A DNA stretch of 33,321 bases from Clostridiales bacterium (GCA_012520645.1 JAAYNV010000067.1:1-33321); one strand, 5' to 3'; counted from the stretch's first letter, positions 16,235-24,909 are shown. Numbers and translations: made by a program. Notes: generated by a model from the letters alone, not told the origin.

Positions 16235-17158
16235 ATGATTTTTATTGAAGCGGATGCCTCTCATCCGGCACACTTTATCAGCAGCGGAAATCTGATATCC
16301 GAGGACGGTTTTGTACATATGAACCGTACTCTGGATGAATTTGTCTTTCTGATGATTGCAGAAGGTGAACTCTCTGTCTATGCAAACGATCAGGAATACC
16401 GGCTTGGTCCGGAGGATTTTCTGTTTTTTCTGCCCGGAAAAAGACATTACGGTCTTGCTCCAAGCAAAGGGCATCTTTCCTACTACTGGACGCACTTTAC
16501 CCTGGACCCAAAAAGCTATCGGTTCATGGATTCCATACCCGAAACGCATAACAGTTCTCCGAATGTAATGCAGCTTGATACGATGCAGTCTGACACGTTT
16601 TCCCAAAGCCAAGCCTGCTCCTGTCTGCTGCCGGAAAGCGGGCACCTCTCCGACAGCAGCCGCATCACCCTGCTCTTTGTGCAGCTTTTAGACATTGCCA
16701 AGCGCGGCGGTTTCCGCGCCGGGCTGCAGTGCAGCTATGCCCTGAGTACGCTTCTTTTGGAGCTTTCCAATGAGACACTTATTAAAAACCGTATTTTTGC
16801 TGCACATGAACACCTCTCTCCCCGCATTGCCGATCTGCTCGCGTGGCTGCAGCTCAACTACGATTCCGACCTGTCCGTAGCAGAACTTGCAACACGCTTT
16901 GGCTACCATCCCGCTTATCTGACCTCACTGTTCAAAAAAGCGACCGGATACACAATTGTTGAATACATCAACCACAAGCGTATCCAGGCCGCCAAAAACC
17001 TGTTACTCACCCCGCCCCGTCTCACGATCGGCGAAATCAGCGAAATGGTAGGCTTTCCGGATGAGAAATACTTTATGAAGCTGTTCAAGCGTTATGAGGG
17101 CATTACACCAACCGGATACCGCAATGCGTTTTCAAAAAAAGGGTTGAACCGGAATTAG
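16235..17158 (+). CDS. AraC family transcriptional regulator
   Basis: The 307-residue regulator has an N-terminal cupin-like sugar-binding domain (about 1-150; EFVFLMIAEGELSVY and GPEDFLFFLPGKRHYG are typical) and a C-terminal double helix-turn-helix (about 205-300; DLSVAELATRFGYHPAYLTS and LTIGEISEMVGFPDEKYFM). It lies divergently to the GH127 gene, with 140 bases between the starts, so it most probably activates that gene in response to a released sugar such as L-arabinose or an arabino-oligosaccharide. The ligand is inferred from context only. A GGTGG-type ribosome binding site lies somewhat far (11 bases) from the ATG. It is complete, with a normal length for the family. Confidence 0.9.
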   Translation: MIFIEADASHPAHFISSGNLISEDGFVHMNRTLDEFVFLMIAEGELSVYANDQEYRLGPEDFLFFLPGKRHYGLAPSKGHLSYYWTHFTLDPKSYRFMDSIPETHNSSPNVMQLDTMQSDTFSQSQACSCLLPESGHLSDSSRITLLFVQLLDIAKRGGFRAGLQCSYALSTLLLELSNETLIKNRIFAAHEHLSPRIADLLAWLQLNYDSDLSVAELATRFGYHPAYLTSLFKKATGYTIVEYINHKRIQAAKNLLLTPPRLTIGEISEMVGFPDEKYFMKLFKRYEGITPTGYRNAFSKKGLNRN

Positions 17159-17199
17159 GGCTTGATTGTATCTTTTAAGGTATTCTGACTCTTCCCTGC

Positions 17200-19137
17200 T
17201 TAATCCAGCTCACTCAGTCCTGTATACAGCTCATAATACCTTCCTCTTTGTTTCAACAGTTCCTCATGATCTCCACGCTCTATGATCTCACCATTTTCCA
17301 ATACCATAATGGCATTGGCATTGCGCACGGTGGAAAGCCTGTGGGCGATCACAAAGGTGGTCCGGTCTGCCATCAGACGATCCATTCCCTTTTCAATATG
17401 CCGTTCCGTTCTTGTATCAACCGAGCTGGTCGCTTCATCCAAAATCAGAATCGGCGCCCTGGAAATTGCAGCTCTGGCAATGTTTAAAAGCTGTCTCTGC
17501 CCCTGACTTAAGTTCGCGCCGTCACCCTCCAGCATCGTATCATAGCCATGCTCCAGACGCATGATAAAGGAATGGGCGCTCGCCGTTTTGGCTGCCTCTA
17601 TCACCTCTTCATCCGTAGCATCCAGTCTTCCGTATCGAATATTTTCACGCACGGTTCCGGTAAACAGGTGCGTATCCTGTAAAACCATAGCAACATTTTT
17701 CCGAAGGTCTTCTCTTCTGATATCCACAATATCGATTCCGTCGATGGAAATACAACCCTTTTCAATATCATAAAAACGGTTCAGAAGATTCGTAATCGTT
17801 GTTTTTCCTGCTCCGGTCGAACCGACAAAAGCAATCTTCTGTCCCGGCTTGGCATACAGGGTAATATGCTTTAATATCGTCTTATCCGGATTGTACCCGA
17901 AATACACATTCTGCAATACCACCTCCGGTTTCAGAAGCGGCTGTTTACTTCGGTACGCATACTGCATATTATTCTCCGGAATATCCCAGTAGATTTTTCC
18001 GTCCTTTTCCTGTATACCGACCGCATCTTCTGCATCCGCTTTCTCCGGCTCCTGATCCATCATATCAAAAACACGTTCCGCACCTGCCAGTGCCGAAAAA
18101 ATCGTATTCATCTGCATGGACAGCTCATTGATCGGTCTGGAAAACTGTCTGGAATAATTGACAAATACAGTCAGACCACCCAGATCAAAGCCCTTCAGAA
18201 CGCAGAGTACACCGCCGATACAGGCTGTCAGGGAATAGCTGATCTGGCTGAAATTGCCCATGACAGGTCCCATGATACCACCGAAAAACTGCGCCTTGAT
18301 CTGTTTATCCCGAAGATCCTGATTCAGATAAGCGAATTCTTCCTCTGCAATTTCCTCATGACAGAATACTTTCACAACCTTCTGCCCGGTCACCGTTTCC
18401 TCGATATAGCCATTGAGTGTACCAAGCGCCGCCTGCTGTGCCTTGTAATACTTCTGGCTCCGCTTCGCAACAAAACCTGCTGCCCTCATCATGAGGGGAA
18501 GCATGACGATCGTAATCAGTGTCAGCCACACATTCGTATAGAGCATCAGCGCAAATGTTCCGGTCACACTGATCACTGCGGAAATGACCTGCACAATCGT
18601 ATTGTTCATCATTTCTCCTACCGCATCCACATCATTGGAAAAACGGCTCATGACATCGCCGTAGCTGTTGGTATCATAAAAACGTACCGGCAGCTTTTGT
18701 ACCTTACAAAACAGGTCATTTCGTATCTTCTGTAGTGCCCGCTGCGATATCCCGATCATAATTCTTGCCTGCAGATAAGAAGCTGCCACCCCGATCAGGA
18801 AAATACACGCCATCAAAATCACCGACCAAAGCAGCTTTCTCACACTGCCGTCCGGTCCGGTCAGACTGTTGATGATCGGCCGCAGCATATAGGAGCCTGC
18901 CAAAGATGCCACGGTATTCACAATGACACAAAACAGGACAAATACCAGTTTCAGACGTTCCTCCTCTATATAGGAAAAGATTCTTTTTAATGCCTTGCCT
19001 GCATCCTTTGGCTTGCTGCCACCCATTCCGCCACGTGGTCCATGTCCGTGCCCATGCTTTTTCGGTGTCATAGTAAGCTGTGCATCGGCAGACTGCTTAT
19101 ATTTCCTTTCCAGTCGTTCCAGTCTCTTTGCATCCAT
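17200..19137 (-). CDS. ABC exporter, ATP-binding/permease subunit (catalytically competent half)
   Basis: This 645-residue type IV ABC exporter half has six membrane segments (about 65-350) and one nucleotide-binding domain. Walker A is GSTGAGKTT near residue 438, the signature is the variant LSQGQRQL, and Walker B is ILILDEATS with the catalytic glutamate. The N-terminus is extended by about 55 polar residues with a His/Gly-rich run (KKHGHGHGPRGG). Its start overlaps the stop of the preceding transporter gene by one base (TAATG), so the two are translated together as a heterodimer. The intact Walker B glutamate pairs with the substituted partner, as in BmrCD and TM287/288. Substrates could be drugs, peptides or lipids; the MarR neighbour points to a toxic compound. 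Confidence 0.92.
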   Translation of the reverse strand: MDAKRLERLERKYKQSADAQLTMTPKKHGHGHGPRGGMGGSKPKDAGKALKRIFSYIEEERLKLVFVLFCVIVNTVASLAGSYMLRPIINSLTGPDGSVRKLLWSVILMACIFLIGVAASYLQARIMIGISQRALQKIRNDLFCKVQKLPVRFYDTNSYGDVMSRFSNDVDAVGEMMNNTIVQVISAVISVTGTFALMLYTNVWLTLITIVMLPLMMRAAGFVAKRSQKYYKAQQAALGTLNGYIEETVTGQKVVKVFCHEEIAEEEFAYLNQDLRDKQIKAQFFGGIMGPVMGNFSQISYSLTACIGGVLCVLKGFDLGGLTVFVNYSRQFSRPINELSMQMNTIFSALAGAERVFDMMDQEPEKADAEDAVGIQEKDGKIYWDIPENNMQYAYRSKQPLLKPEVVLQNVYFGYNPDKTILKHITLYAKPGQKIAFVGSTGAGKTTITNLLNRFYDIEKGCISIDGIDIVDIRREDLRKNVAMVLQDTHLFTGTVRENIRYGRLDATDEEVIEAAKTASAHSFIMRLEHGYDTMLEGDGANLSQGQRQLLNIARAAISRAPILILDEATSSVDTRTERHIEKGMDRLMADRTTFVIAHRLSTVRNANAIMVLENGEIIERGDHEELLKQRGRYYELYTGLSELD

Positions 19138-20900
19138 TATGCCTGCACCTCCCCTGCTTCCTGTGCGGAAGCTGCTTCCTCTGCCACTTCCATCTGGGAA
19201 TGATAGATTTCACGATACGTTTCACAGCTTTGCATCAGTTGTGCATGCGTACCCTTTCCTGCAATTTTGCCTTCTTCCAGTACCAGTATCTGGTCTGCTT
19301 CCATAACCGAGGTGATTCGCTGGGCAATAATGAGCTTGGTCGTCTCCTTCAGAGTCGTGGAAAAGCTCTCTCGTATCCGGCTCTCGGTTGCCGTATCGAC
19401 CGCGCTGGTCGAATCATCCAGAATCAGAATTTTCGGCTTTTTCAGCAGTGCCCTTGCAATACAGAGTCTCTGCTTCTGACCGCCGGAAACATTGACACCG
19501 CCCTGTCCAAGCTCTGTCTCATAGCCCTCCGTAAAGCCGTCTACAAAATCCGCCTGTGCTGCCTTTGCTGCCGCAAAGACCTGTTCATCCGAAGCATCCT
19601 CATCTCCCCATCTCAGATTTTCCAGAATTGTGCCGGAAAACAGGACATTTTTCTGTAGTACCATGCCGACACCATTTCTAAGATGTTTTAAAGAATAATC
19701 CCTGACATCAATGTCATCTACTAAGACCCTGCCTTCATCTACGTCATAAAGTCTTGGAATCATCTGCACCAGTGTCGTTTTTCCGCTGCCTGTAGAACCG
19801 ATAATTCCAAGTGTCTGTCCCGGCTCCACGGTAAAGGAAATATGATCCAGTACCTTTTCATGATTATTCTTATAATAGCGGAAGGAAACATTCTGAAATT
19901 CGATCTTTCCCTGGGAAACTACCGCATCCTTTCTTTCTGCATCTTCATCTGTCAGATCAATTTCCGTATTCAGTACCTCATAGATACGTTTCAGGCTTGC
20001 CACCGCACGAGAACTTTGCAATAAAACCATGGCAAGCATCATTAAGGACATCAGCACCTGTACGATATACGTTGTAAATGCAGTCAGGTCTCCGACCTGC
20101 ATCGTTCCCACAAGGATCTGTTTCCCACCGAACCAGACCACCGCCAGCGTCGTAACGTTCATGGCAAACATCATGATCGGCATCATGAAAATAACAGCTT
20201 TAAAAGCGCTGAGACTGGCATCCTTTAAGTCCTGATTGGCTTCCTGAAAACGCTTCTCCTCATAATCTCCCCGCACAAAAGACTTTATGACACGGACGTT
20301 AGTCAGTGCTTCCTGTACGGTAGAATTCAGACGGTCTATTTTTTTCTGCATTCTGTCAAATCTCGGAAAACCGACACGAATGACACATCCAATTGCCAAT
20401 GCTAACAGCGGAATGACCACCAGAAGAATCGTTGCCAGTCTTGGGTTCATCAAAAATGCCATAATAACTGCCCCGATCAGCATGCCCGGCGCCCGCAGCA
20501 TCAGCCGAAGCATCATCATTAATACATTCTGTACCTGTGTAATATCATTCGTGAGCCTGGTCACCAGAGATCCGGTACTGAAAGAATCAATATTTGAAAA
20601 AGAGAACTGCTGTACTTTTTGAAATACATCCTTTCTTAAATCTGCTGCAAAGCTGATCGAAGCCTTTGCACTGAACCAGGCTCCTCCTACACCTCCTGCC
20701 ATCATAACCACTGCAGTCAATACCATGATGATGCCCCGGCTGATAATATAAGACACATCCTGATTTGCTGCACCGATATTAATAATATCTGCCATAAAGG
20801 ACGGCAGGAGCACCTCTCCGATAACCTCCGTAATCATCAGAATCGGTCCGATGATAAACGCATGAAGATACGGCTTTACATATTTCCAATACTTTTTCAT
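19137..20900 (-). CDS. ABC exporter, ATP-binding/permease subunit (degenerate-site half)
   Basis: The 587-residue partner has six membrane segments (about 15-310) and a nucleotide-binding domain with Walker A GSTGSGKTT and signature VSGGQKQR. Its Walker B is ILILDDSTSAVD, in which aspartate replaces the catalytic glutamate. This substitution is known from one half of heterodimeric exporters (TM287, BmrC), so the pair should have one active and one degenerate ATP site. It follows the MarR gene by 23 bases and precedes the second half by a one-base overlap. AAAGGA lies unusually far (about 13 bases) from the ATG; no better start was seen. The C-terminus has a polar Ala/Glu-rich tail. Confidence 0.92.
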   Translation of the reverse strand: MKKYWKYVKPYLHAFIIGPILMITEVIGEVLLPSFMADIINIGAANQDVSYIISRGIIMVLTAVVMMAGGVGGAWFSAKASISFAADLRKDVFQKVQQFSFSNIDSFSTGSLVTRLTNDITQVQNVLMMMLRLMLRAPGMLIGAVIMAFLMNPRLATILLVVIPLLALAIGCVIRVGFPRFDRMQKKIDRLNSTVQEALTNVRVIKSFVRGDYEEKRFQEANQDLKDASLSAFKAVIFMMPIMMFAMNVTTLAVVWFGGKQILVGTMQVGDLTAFTTYIVQVLMSLMMLAMVLLQSSRAVASLKRIYEVLNTEIDLTDEDAERKDAVVSQGKIEFQNVSFRYYKNNHEKVLDHISFTVEPGQTLGIIGSTGSGKTTLVQMIPRLYDVDEGRVLVDDIDVRDYSLKHLRNGVGMVLQKNVLFSGTILENLRWGDEDASDEQVFAAAKAAQADFVDGFTEGYETELGQGGVNVSGGQKQRLCIARALLKKPKILILDDSTSAVDTATESRIRESFSTTLKETTKLIIAQRITSVMEADQILVLEEGKIAGKGTHAQLMQSCETYREIYHSQMEVAEEAASAQEAGEVQA

Positions 20901-20923
20901 ATACAGTCATCATTCCTTTCCTA

Positions 20924-21460
20924 TTATATTTCTGCTTTTATCATTTGCTGTGCCGAAATCTCTTCACATTGATTCATATTTTTATACATACGCTCTAACA
21001 TCTCTATAAACCGGTCCAGCTCCTCCTCGGAAAAATCCCGGAAAATGTGGTCGTCCAGCTCATGAAAAATAGCGATGCTTTCATCCACAACCTGCATTCC
21101 CTTCGGAGTCAGGGTAATCGAGTTGCTCCGGTTGTCATTCAGCAGATTTCTTCTCTCAATATATCCTCCCTTTTCCAACTTTTTCAGTCCGACTGCTACT
21201 GCCGCAGCGGACACTTCCATTTTTTCTGCAATCTCCACCTGTGTGCAGTCCGGACAGTGAAAAAGCTGCATCAAAAGGTGGTGCTGCCCTCGGTATATTC
21301 CGGTTCCCGCTACCTTCTTATCCACCGTCTTTCGTATCATATGTTCTGTGATTCTGAATTTCATAGCTGCAATATGCTTCTTATTATGCCGAAAAATCAT
21401 TTCTTCCTTCTGCGTTTCCCTGATCCGCTCTTTTCTTCTCTCATACTTTGCTTCTGACAT
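20924..21460 (-). CDS. MarR family transcriptional regulator
   Basis: The 178-residue protein has the winged helix-turn-helix of the MarR family (CTQVEIAEKMEVSAAAVAVG, then LKKLEKGGYIERRNLLNDNR, which includes the wing) with helical dimerisation arms on both sides. The start is at 21460, where GGGAGG lies seven bases upstream; a longer frame from 21475 lacks a site. It is the first gene of the exporter operon. Its own promoter has two TAGTTAACTA-type palindromes downstream of the -10 box, so autorepression with release by a ligand is likely. A long basic N-terminal stretch (YERRKERIRETQKEE) precedes the usual domain. The inducer is unknown. Confidence 0.92.
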   Translation of the reverse strand: MSEAKYERRKERIRETQKEEMIFRHNKKHIAAMKFRITEHMIRKTVDKKVAGTGIYRGQHHLLMQLFHCPDCTQVEIAEKMEVSAAAVAVGLKKLEKGGYIERRNLLNDNRSNSITLTPKGMQVVDESIAIFHELDDHIFRDFSEEELDRFIEMLERMYKNMNQCEEISAQQMIKAEI

Positions 21461-21479
21461 GCTCTCACCTCCCACGTAT

Positions 21480-21512
21480 TAGTTAACTAGTTAATTATTA
21501 TCTGGTTAACTA
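21480..21512. promoter_or_regulatory. Twin palindromes, likely MarR operators
   Basis: TAGTTAACTA (21480-21489) is a perfect palindrome, and TGGTTAACTA (21503-21512) repeats it with one change, 23 bases centre to centre. Both lie just downstream of the -10 box of the MarR/exporter promoter. Binding would block transcription. Confidence 0.7.
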
Positions 21513-21540
21513 TTTTATGCGTATTCAGTAACGCTGTCAA
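21512..21540 (-). promoter_or_regulatory. Promoter of the MarR/ABC exporter operon
   Basis: TTGACA (21540-21535) and TAAAAT (21517-21512) on the minus strand are 17 bases apart. The -10 box abuts the second palindrome. Confidence 0.8.
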
Positions 21541-21562
21541 GAAACATACTATAAACTTTTTC

Positions 21563-21595
21563 TAAACTGGCATGGTTTATTTTGTATAAACTGGC
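21563..21595. repeat. Repeated TAAACTGGC motif upstream of the ECF gene
   Basis: TAAACTGGC occurs at 21563-21571 and 21587-21595, 24 bases apart. The first copy also forms a TAAAC-GTTTA dyad with 21575-21579. The motifs lie before a TATAAT at 21620-21625, the likely -10 box of the ECF gene, which lacks a clear -35. This is a possible regulator binding site; the regulator is unknown. Confidence 0.4.
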
Positions 21596-21651
21596 TATTT
21601 TTATCAAACCACCTTCCTGTATAATAAACGCTATCAAGGAGGAGTGTGATT

Positions 21652-22239
21652 ATGAAATCATTCAAAGACATCAAAGCAATCGTAACAGCAGCATTACTGG
21701 CTGCTTTTACCTGTGTCGCTACAATGGTCATCCAGATTCCGACCCCGGCACTCGGTTACATACATCCGGGTGACTGTCTGGTTCTGTTATGCGGCATCAT
21801 CTTAGGACCCGGACTCGGTGCACTTTCTGCCGGAGTCGGCTCCATGTTGGCAGACCTGTTATCCGGTTATGTCATCTACGCCATCCCAACCCTTATCATC
21901 AAAGGTGTAACCGCTGCCATTGCCGGAATCGTATTCCGCAAATTAAAGAGAAAGTTCTCTCATTCTTATGCAGTATTTACCCTTGCTGGAATTTTAGCAG
22001 AACTCAATATGGTATTCGGCTACTTTATTAATAAGATCGTAAAGACCATGTTCTTAGCAGGGCTCTATAACAAGGAGACTTTTTCCGCCGGACTTGCCGC
22101 TGCCATTACAGATCTGCTTCCCAACACCATTCAGGGTATTGTCGGTATCGTTCTGGGACTGGCACTGTTTCCGATCCTGATGAAAATACCGGACGTACGT
22201 CTCTGGACCGGCGAAGCTTCAAACAAAGAGAATTCTTAA
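21652..22239 (+). CDS. ECF transporter S component (substrate-binding membrane subunit)
   Basis: This 195-residue integral membrane protein has about six hydrophobic segments and resembles the ECF S-component family formerly called DUF1393 (ALLAAFTCVATMVIQIPTPA, then GYIHPGDCLVLLCGIILGPG). It would capture a vitamin or related compound and deliver it to a shared energising module (EcfA/A'/T), which is not in this window. The N-terminal ALLAA stretch in the first helix is the usual contact with EcfT. AAGGAGG lies nine bases before the ATG at 21652; a GTG two codons earlier is too close to that site. The gene is monocistronic, with repeats before it and a strong terminator behind it. No vitamin riboswitch was recognised, so the substrate stays open. 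Confidence 0.85.
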   Translation: MKSFKDIKAIVTAALLAAFTCVATMVIQIPTPALGYIHPGDCLVLLCGIILGPGLGALSAGVGSMLADLLSGYVIYAIPTLIIKGVTAAIAGIVFRKLKRKFSHSYAVFTLAGILAELNMVFGYFINKIVKTMFLAGLYNKETFSAGLAAAITDLLPNTIQGIVGIVLGLALFPILMKIPDVRLWTGEASNKENS

Positions 22240-22278
22240 AAAATCTGTTTTGTTCTTTACAATAGAGAATAGACCGTA

Positions 22279-22322
22279 AAGAAAGCAGCCTTCCTCACTT
22301 CCGTGAAGAAGGCTGCTTTCTT
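22279..22322. terminator. Bidirectional terminator between the ECF gene and yccF
   Basis: AAGAAAGCAGCCTTC pairs with GAAGGCTGCTTTCTT, with the arms extended by CTCAC/GTGAA. It serves the convergent ECF and YccF genes. It has T residues on the plus-strand side and a T run on the minus side (TTTCTTTA). Confidence 0.85.
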
Positions 22323-22339
22323 GCTCATACTATAGCGTT

Positions 22340-22699
22340 TTACTCAATTCTTGCCCCAAAAGGCATCAATGCCAGCTTTGCCAGTTTAAAATGTTGCAAA
22401 CCAAACGGAATTCCAATAATGGTTACACACAGTAAAAGTCCAAATGTTAAATGCTCCAACGCCAATGCCATTCCGGACACCACCAGCCAGATGATATTCA
22501 GAATGAGCGAACCTGCACCACCGCCATACACGATTTCTTTCCCGAACGGAAAAAAGCTGACCGATGCAAACTTAAAACACTGAACCCCAACCGGAATCCC
22601 AACTACAGTAATGCACCACAAGCATCCTGCAAGGCACCAGCTTAAGCCCGATAGAGCTCCTCCAAAAATAAACCACAACAAATTACCTAAACATCCCAT
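22340..22699 (-). CDS. YccF domain membrane protein
   Basis: The 119-residue protein contains two copies of the YccF motif (CITVVGIPVGVQCFKFASVS and CVTIIGIPFGLQHFKLAKLA), each followed by PFG, and about four hydrophobic segments. That is exactly the pattern of this inner-membrane family, whose function is not known. The start has GGGAG nine bases upstream. It is the last gene of the padR operon, 27 bases after the PspC-domain gene, and ends just before a strong terminator. Its place with PspC and DUF1700/DUF4097 proteins suggests an envelope-related role. Confidence 0.88.
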   Translation of the reverse strand: MGCLGNLLWFIFGGALSGLSWCLAGCLWCITVVGIPVGVQCFKFASVSFFPFGKEIVYGGGAGSLILNIIWLVVSGMALALEHLTFGLLLCVTIIGIPFGLQHFKLAKLALMPFGARIE

Positions 22700-22726
22700 G
22701 TTCTGATTCTCCCATTCTTCAGTGCA

Positions 22727-22930
22727 TCATAGAACGCTCTCGTCCGGTATAATAATCGCTGCAATCACATAAGCAAGCAGCGCCGTACCACAGCTTGCCA
22801 CAGCACAGATTACCCACAGTATCCGGATGATTGTCGGATCCACTGAAAAATACTCCCCGATGCCTCCGCAGACACCACATAACATTCTGCTACTTCTGGA
22901 TTTCATTAACTTCTTGTAATCATTGCTCAT
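22727..22930 (-). CDS. PspC domain protein
   Basis: This 67-residue protein is essentially one PspC domain: a basic N-terminus (KSRSSRMLCGVCGGIGEYFS), the DPTIIRILWV motif, and a hydrophobic C-terminal segment ending in IIPDE. PspC proteins sense membrane stress in the phage-shock response and exist as small stand-alone forms in Firmicutes. The start is at 22930 (MSNDYKK), with GAGG nine bases upstream; an ATG five codons earlier has no site. It lies 49 bases after the DUF4097 gene in the padR operon. Confidence 0.9.
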   Translation of the reverse strand: MSNDYKKLMKSRSSRMLCGVCGGIGEYFSVDPTIIRILWVICAVASCGTALLAYVIAAIIIPDESVL

Positions 22931-22979
22931 TTTTTGTTTCCTCACTTTCTTTTTTTCCCTATTTATGATTTCTTATGGC

Positions 22980-23879
22980 TTACTCTTCAAACTCCACCTG
23001 TACAGATCCCACAGAACAACTCAGATCCAGCTTCCGTCCTGCACCATGGTCAATTTCCTTTGTCGCATCCAGCCCGCTATAGGATTCCTCACCAATACAG
23101 ATTTCTCCTACAGACACATCCAGACGGTAATTAAAATCCTCCATTCTATTTTGCAGATTTAACAGCGCTCCTCCGGCGGAACAGTCTACCGACATGTTTC
23201 TTCCAATGCTTCCTTCATACTCAAACTGTCCTGCTCCAACCTCAATTTCACCCTCTTCGATTCTGGCATTCTCAAGTTCCATGGAACCTGCACCAATATC
23301 TCCGGTCAGCTTTTGACAATTCAGCTCTGCGATTTCGATTTCTCCTGCGCCTCCGTCTAACTCAATCCGGTCTGCATAAAGAACATCTGCCCCTACTTTG
23401 CCTGCGCCCCAATCACATACTATTTCTTCAAACTTCATGTCATTAGGAATATACAGGCGAATTTTTCTTTCATATAGTCTATTCCTTTTTTCTGTTGTCT
23501 TTACCTCCAGCGTATCCCCATGCACCGAAAGCTTTACTGCCTTTGCGTCATTATACTCTGCATGGATATACTTCTCATTACCGGATAAAATAGTCAGATT
23601 GCCGCCTTCTATATCAATTTTGAGATTTTGAATCTGAGCCGTCTCCTGCTCCGTCAGTTCCCATGTCTGTTTTGTTCCTCCACCATTAAAATCCCAGGAT
23701 CCATCTGTCCCCCCATATACAAAATCAAATATACCATTTTCACAGGACATCGCCCCTTCTTCTGCCAGTCTTCTTATCTCATTGATCCCGCCTGCTGAAA
23801 CAGCTGCGCCTAAAACGACCACACCCAGGCAAACACAGATCAGTGCCGTAATCAGGCACCCTTTGACAAACTTACTCAT
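22980..23879 (-). CDS. DUF4097 family beta-strand-repeat protein, membrane-anchored
   Basis: The 299-residue protein has one N-terminal membrane segment (about 5-28) and then a long extracytoplasmic-type domain of short repeated beta strands, rich in ELDGGAGEIEIAELNC-like units, which is the DUF4097 adhesin-like beta-helix. The start ATG overlaps the stop of the DUF1700 gene (ATGA), so the two are translationally coupled; AAGGAG lies 11 bases upstream. In other Firmicutes this pair sits with a PadR regulator and PspC proteins. The biochemical function is unknown; an envelope-stress sensor or scaffold is inferred from context. Confidence 0.87.
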   Translation of the reverse strand: MSKFVKGCLITALICVCLGVVVLGAAVSAGGINEIRRLAEEGAMSCENGIFDFVYGGTDGSWDFNGGGTKQTWELTEQETAQIQNLKIDIEGGNLTILSGNEKYIHAEYNDAKAVKLSVHGDTLEVKTTEKRNRLYERKIRLYIPNDMKFEEIVCDWGAGKVGADVLYADRIELDGGAGEIEIAELNCQKLTGDIGAGSMELENARIEEGEIEVGAGQFEYEGSIGRNMSVDCSAGGALLNLQNRMEDFNYRLDVSVGEICIGEESYSGLDATKEIDHGAGRKLDLSCSVGSVQVEFEE

Positions 23880-24568
23880 ACGTTTCTTTTCTCCTTTCTG
23901 GTAAACGGTCTCCGGCACAGATTAACAAATCCGCGCAGCAACGGAGGAACCAACTTCCATGCCAGCCACAGTAATAACACGGAAAGGAATAATCCAATTC
24001 CGATCATTAAAAGTCCCACTCCGGTCACTACGGCTCCTGCAAGCGGAATCGTAAACAATTTTACGATTCCGACTATCAAACAAATGATTCCCGCAAAGAA
24101 AAAAGCCACACCGGCTGCTAACAGCCCAATCCATGTTCCGCCTACCGCACATACTGCACCAGCCAACAGCCCCAAAAGAGCGGCAGCAAAAGGCAGAATC
24201 ACGGGGCTTAACAAAACCAGTAAAAGAACCGTCAATAAAACTCTTACTCCATTGCCCTGTGTCTTTTCCTTTTTCTCTGTCCGGCTCTGTTCCGTATTTT
24301 CATACTGCATAGCCAGTGGATTCTTCTTTGTACTTCCACTTTCATAACCGTTTTCGGTAAATTCTCCGGCATCGGCACCATTCAGACCGGATTTGATATG
24401 CCTTGCAATTTCCTCCGGCGTTCCCAGTTCCTCCATGGCACCCTGCTCATTTTCCACACCCGCATCATTCAGGTAATCTTCATAATACTGCATGGCTTCT
24501 CTGCGTTCATTTTCCGGAATATCCGAAAGCCTTGCTTCCAGCTCCCTCATAAATTCCATTCGGTTCAT
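23876..24568 (-). CDS. DUF1700 (HAAS domain) membrane protein
   Basis: The 230-residue protein starts with the HAAS/DUF1700 helical domain (FMRELEARLSDIPENERREA, then MQYYEDYLNDAG and GTPEEIARHIKSGL), followed by a polar linker and three or four hydrophobic segments (about 105-210) and a basic end (CRRPFTRKEKRN). The N-terminal domain is thought to pair with PadR-type regulators. GGGAGG lies eight bases before the ATG at 24568, and the upstream padR stop is one base away, so the genes are tightly coupled. It overlaps the DUF4097 gene by four bases. The protein is probably a membrane partner in stress signalling; the mechanism is unknown. Confidence 0.88.
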   Translation of the reverse strand: MNRMEFMRELEARLSDIPENERREAMQYYEDYLNDAGVENEQGAMEELGTPEEIARHIKSGLNGADAGEFTENGYESGSTKKNPLAMQYENTEQSRTEKKEKTQGNGVRVLLTVLLLVLLSPVILPFAAALLGLLAGAVCAVGGTWIGLLAAGVAFFFAGIICLIVGIVKLFTIPLAGAVVTGVGLLMIGIGLFLSVLLLWLAWKLVPPLLRGFVNLCRRPFTRKEKRNV

Positions 24569-24569
24569 T

Positions 24570-24887
24570 CTAATATCCTCCCTCAAATATACTGTCTATC
24601 TTTGCAGAATATTTTCTCCACTCACTCTCATACAGACTAAGCTGTCGTCTTCCCCGCTCCGTCACTTCATAATATCTGCGGTTGCGCCCGGCACACTCTT
24701 TGTCATAGACCTCCAGACACTCATCCTTCTGCAGTCTCCTGAGCACCGGATACAAGGTGGATTCCGATACCTCTATGACCTGTCGTACTTCCTGTGTGAT
24801 CTTATAGCCGTAGGTTCCTTCCCTTTCTCTGGACACAACAGCAAGTACAATGGCATCCAACAGTGCTGCACCTGTATTAAATACCAT
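24570..24887 (-). CDS. PadR family transcriptional regulator
   Basis: The 105-residue protein is a short PadR (subfamily 1-like) regulator: a winged helix domain (YGYKITQEVRQVIEVSESTL, then YPVLRRLQKDECLEV) followed by a single dimerisation helix (RRQLSLYESEWRKYSAKIDS). AAAGGAG seven bases upstream supports the start. It is the first gene of the five-gene operon padR-DUF1700-DUF4097-pspC-yccF. Two 21-base palindromes in its promoter suggest that it represses its own operon. The inducing signal, perhaps envelope stress or a drug, is unknown. Confidence 0.92.
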   Translation of the reverse strand: MVFNTGAALLDAIVLAVVSREREGTYGYKITQEVRQVIEVSESTLYPVLRRLQKDECLEVYDKECAGRNRRYYEVTERGRRQLSLYESEWRKYSAKIDSIFEGGY

Positions 24888-24909
24888 GCTGTCACTCCTT
24901 TCTGATACA

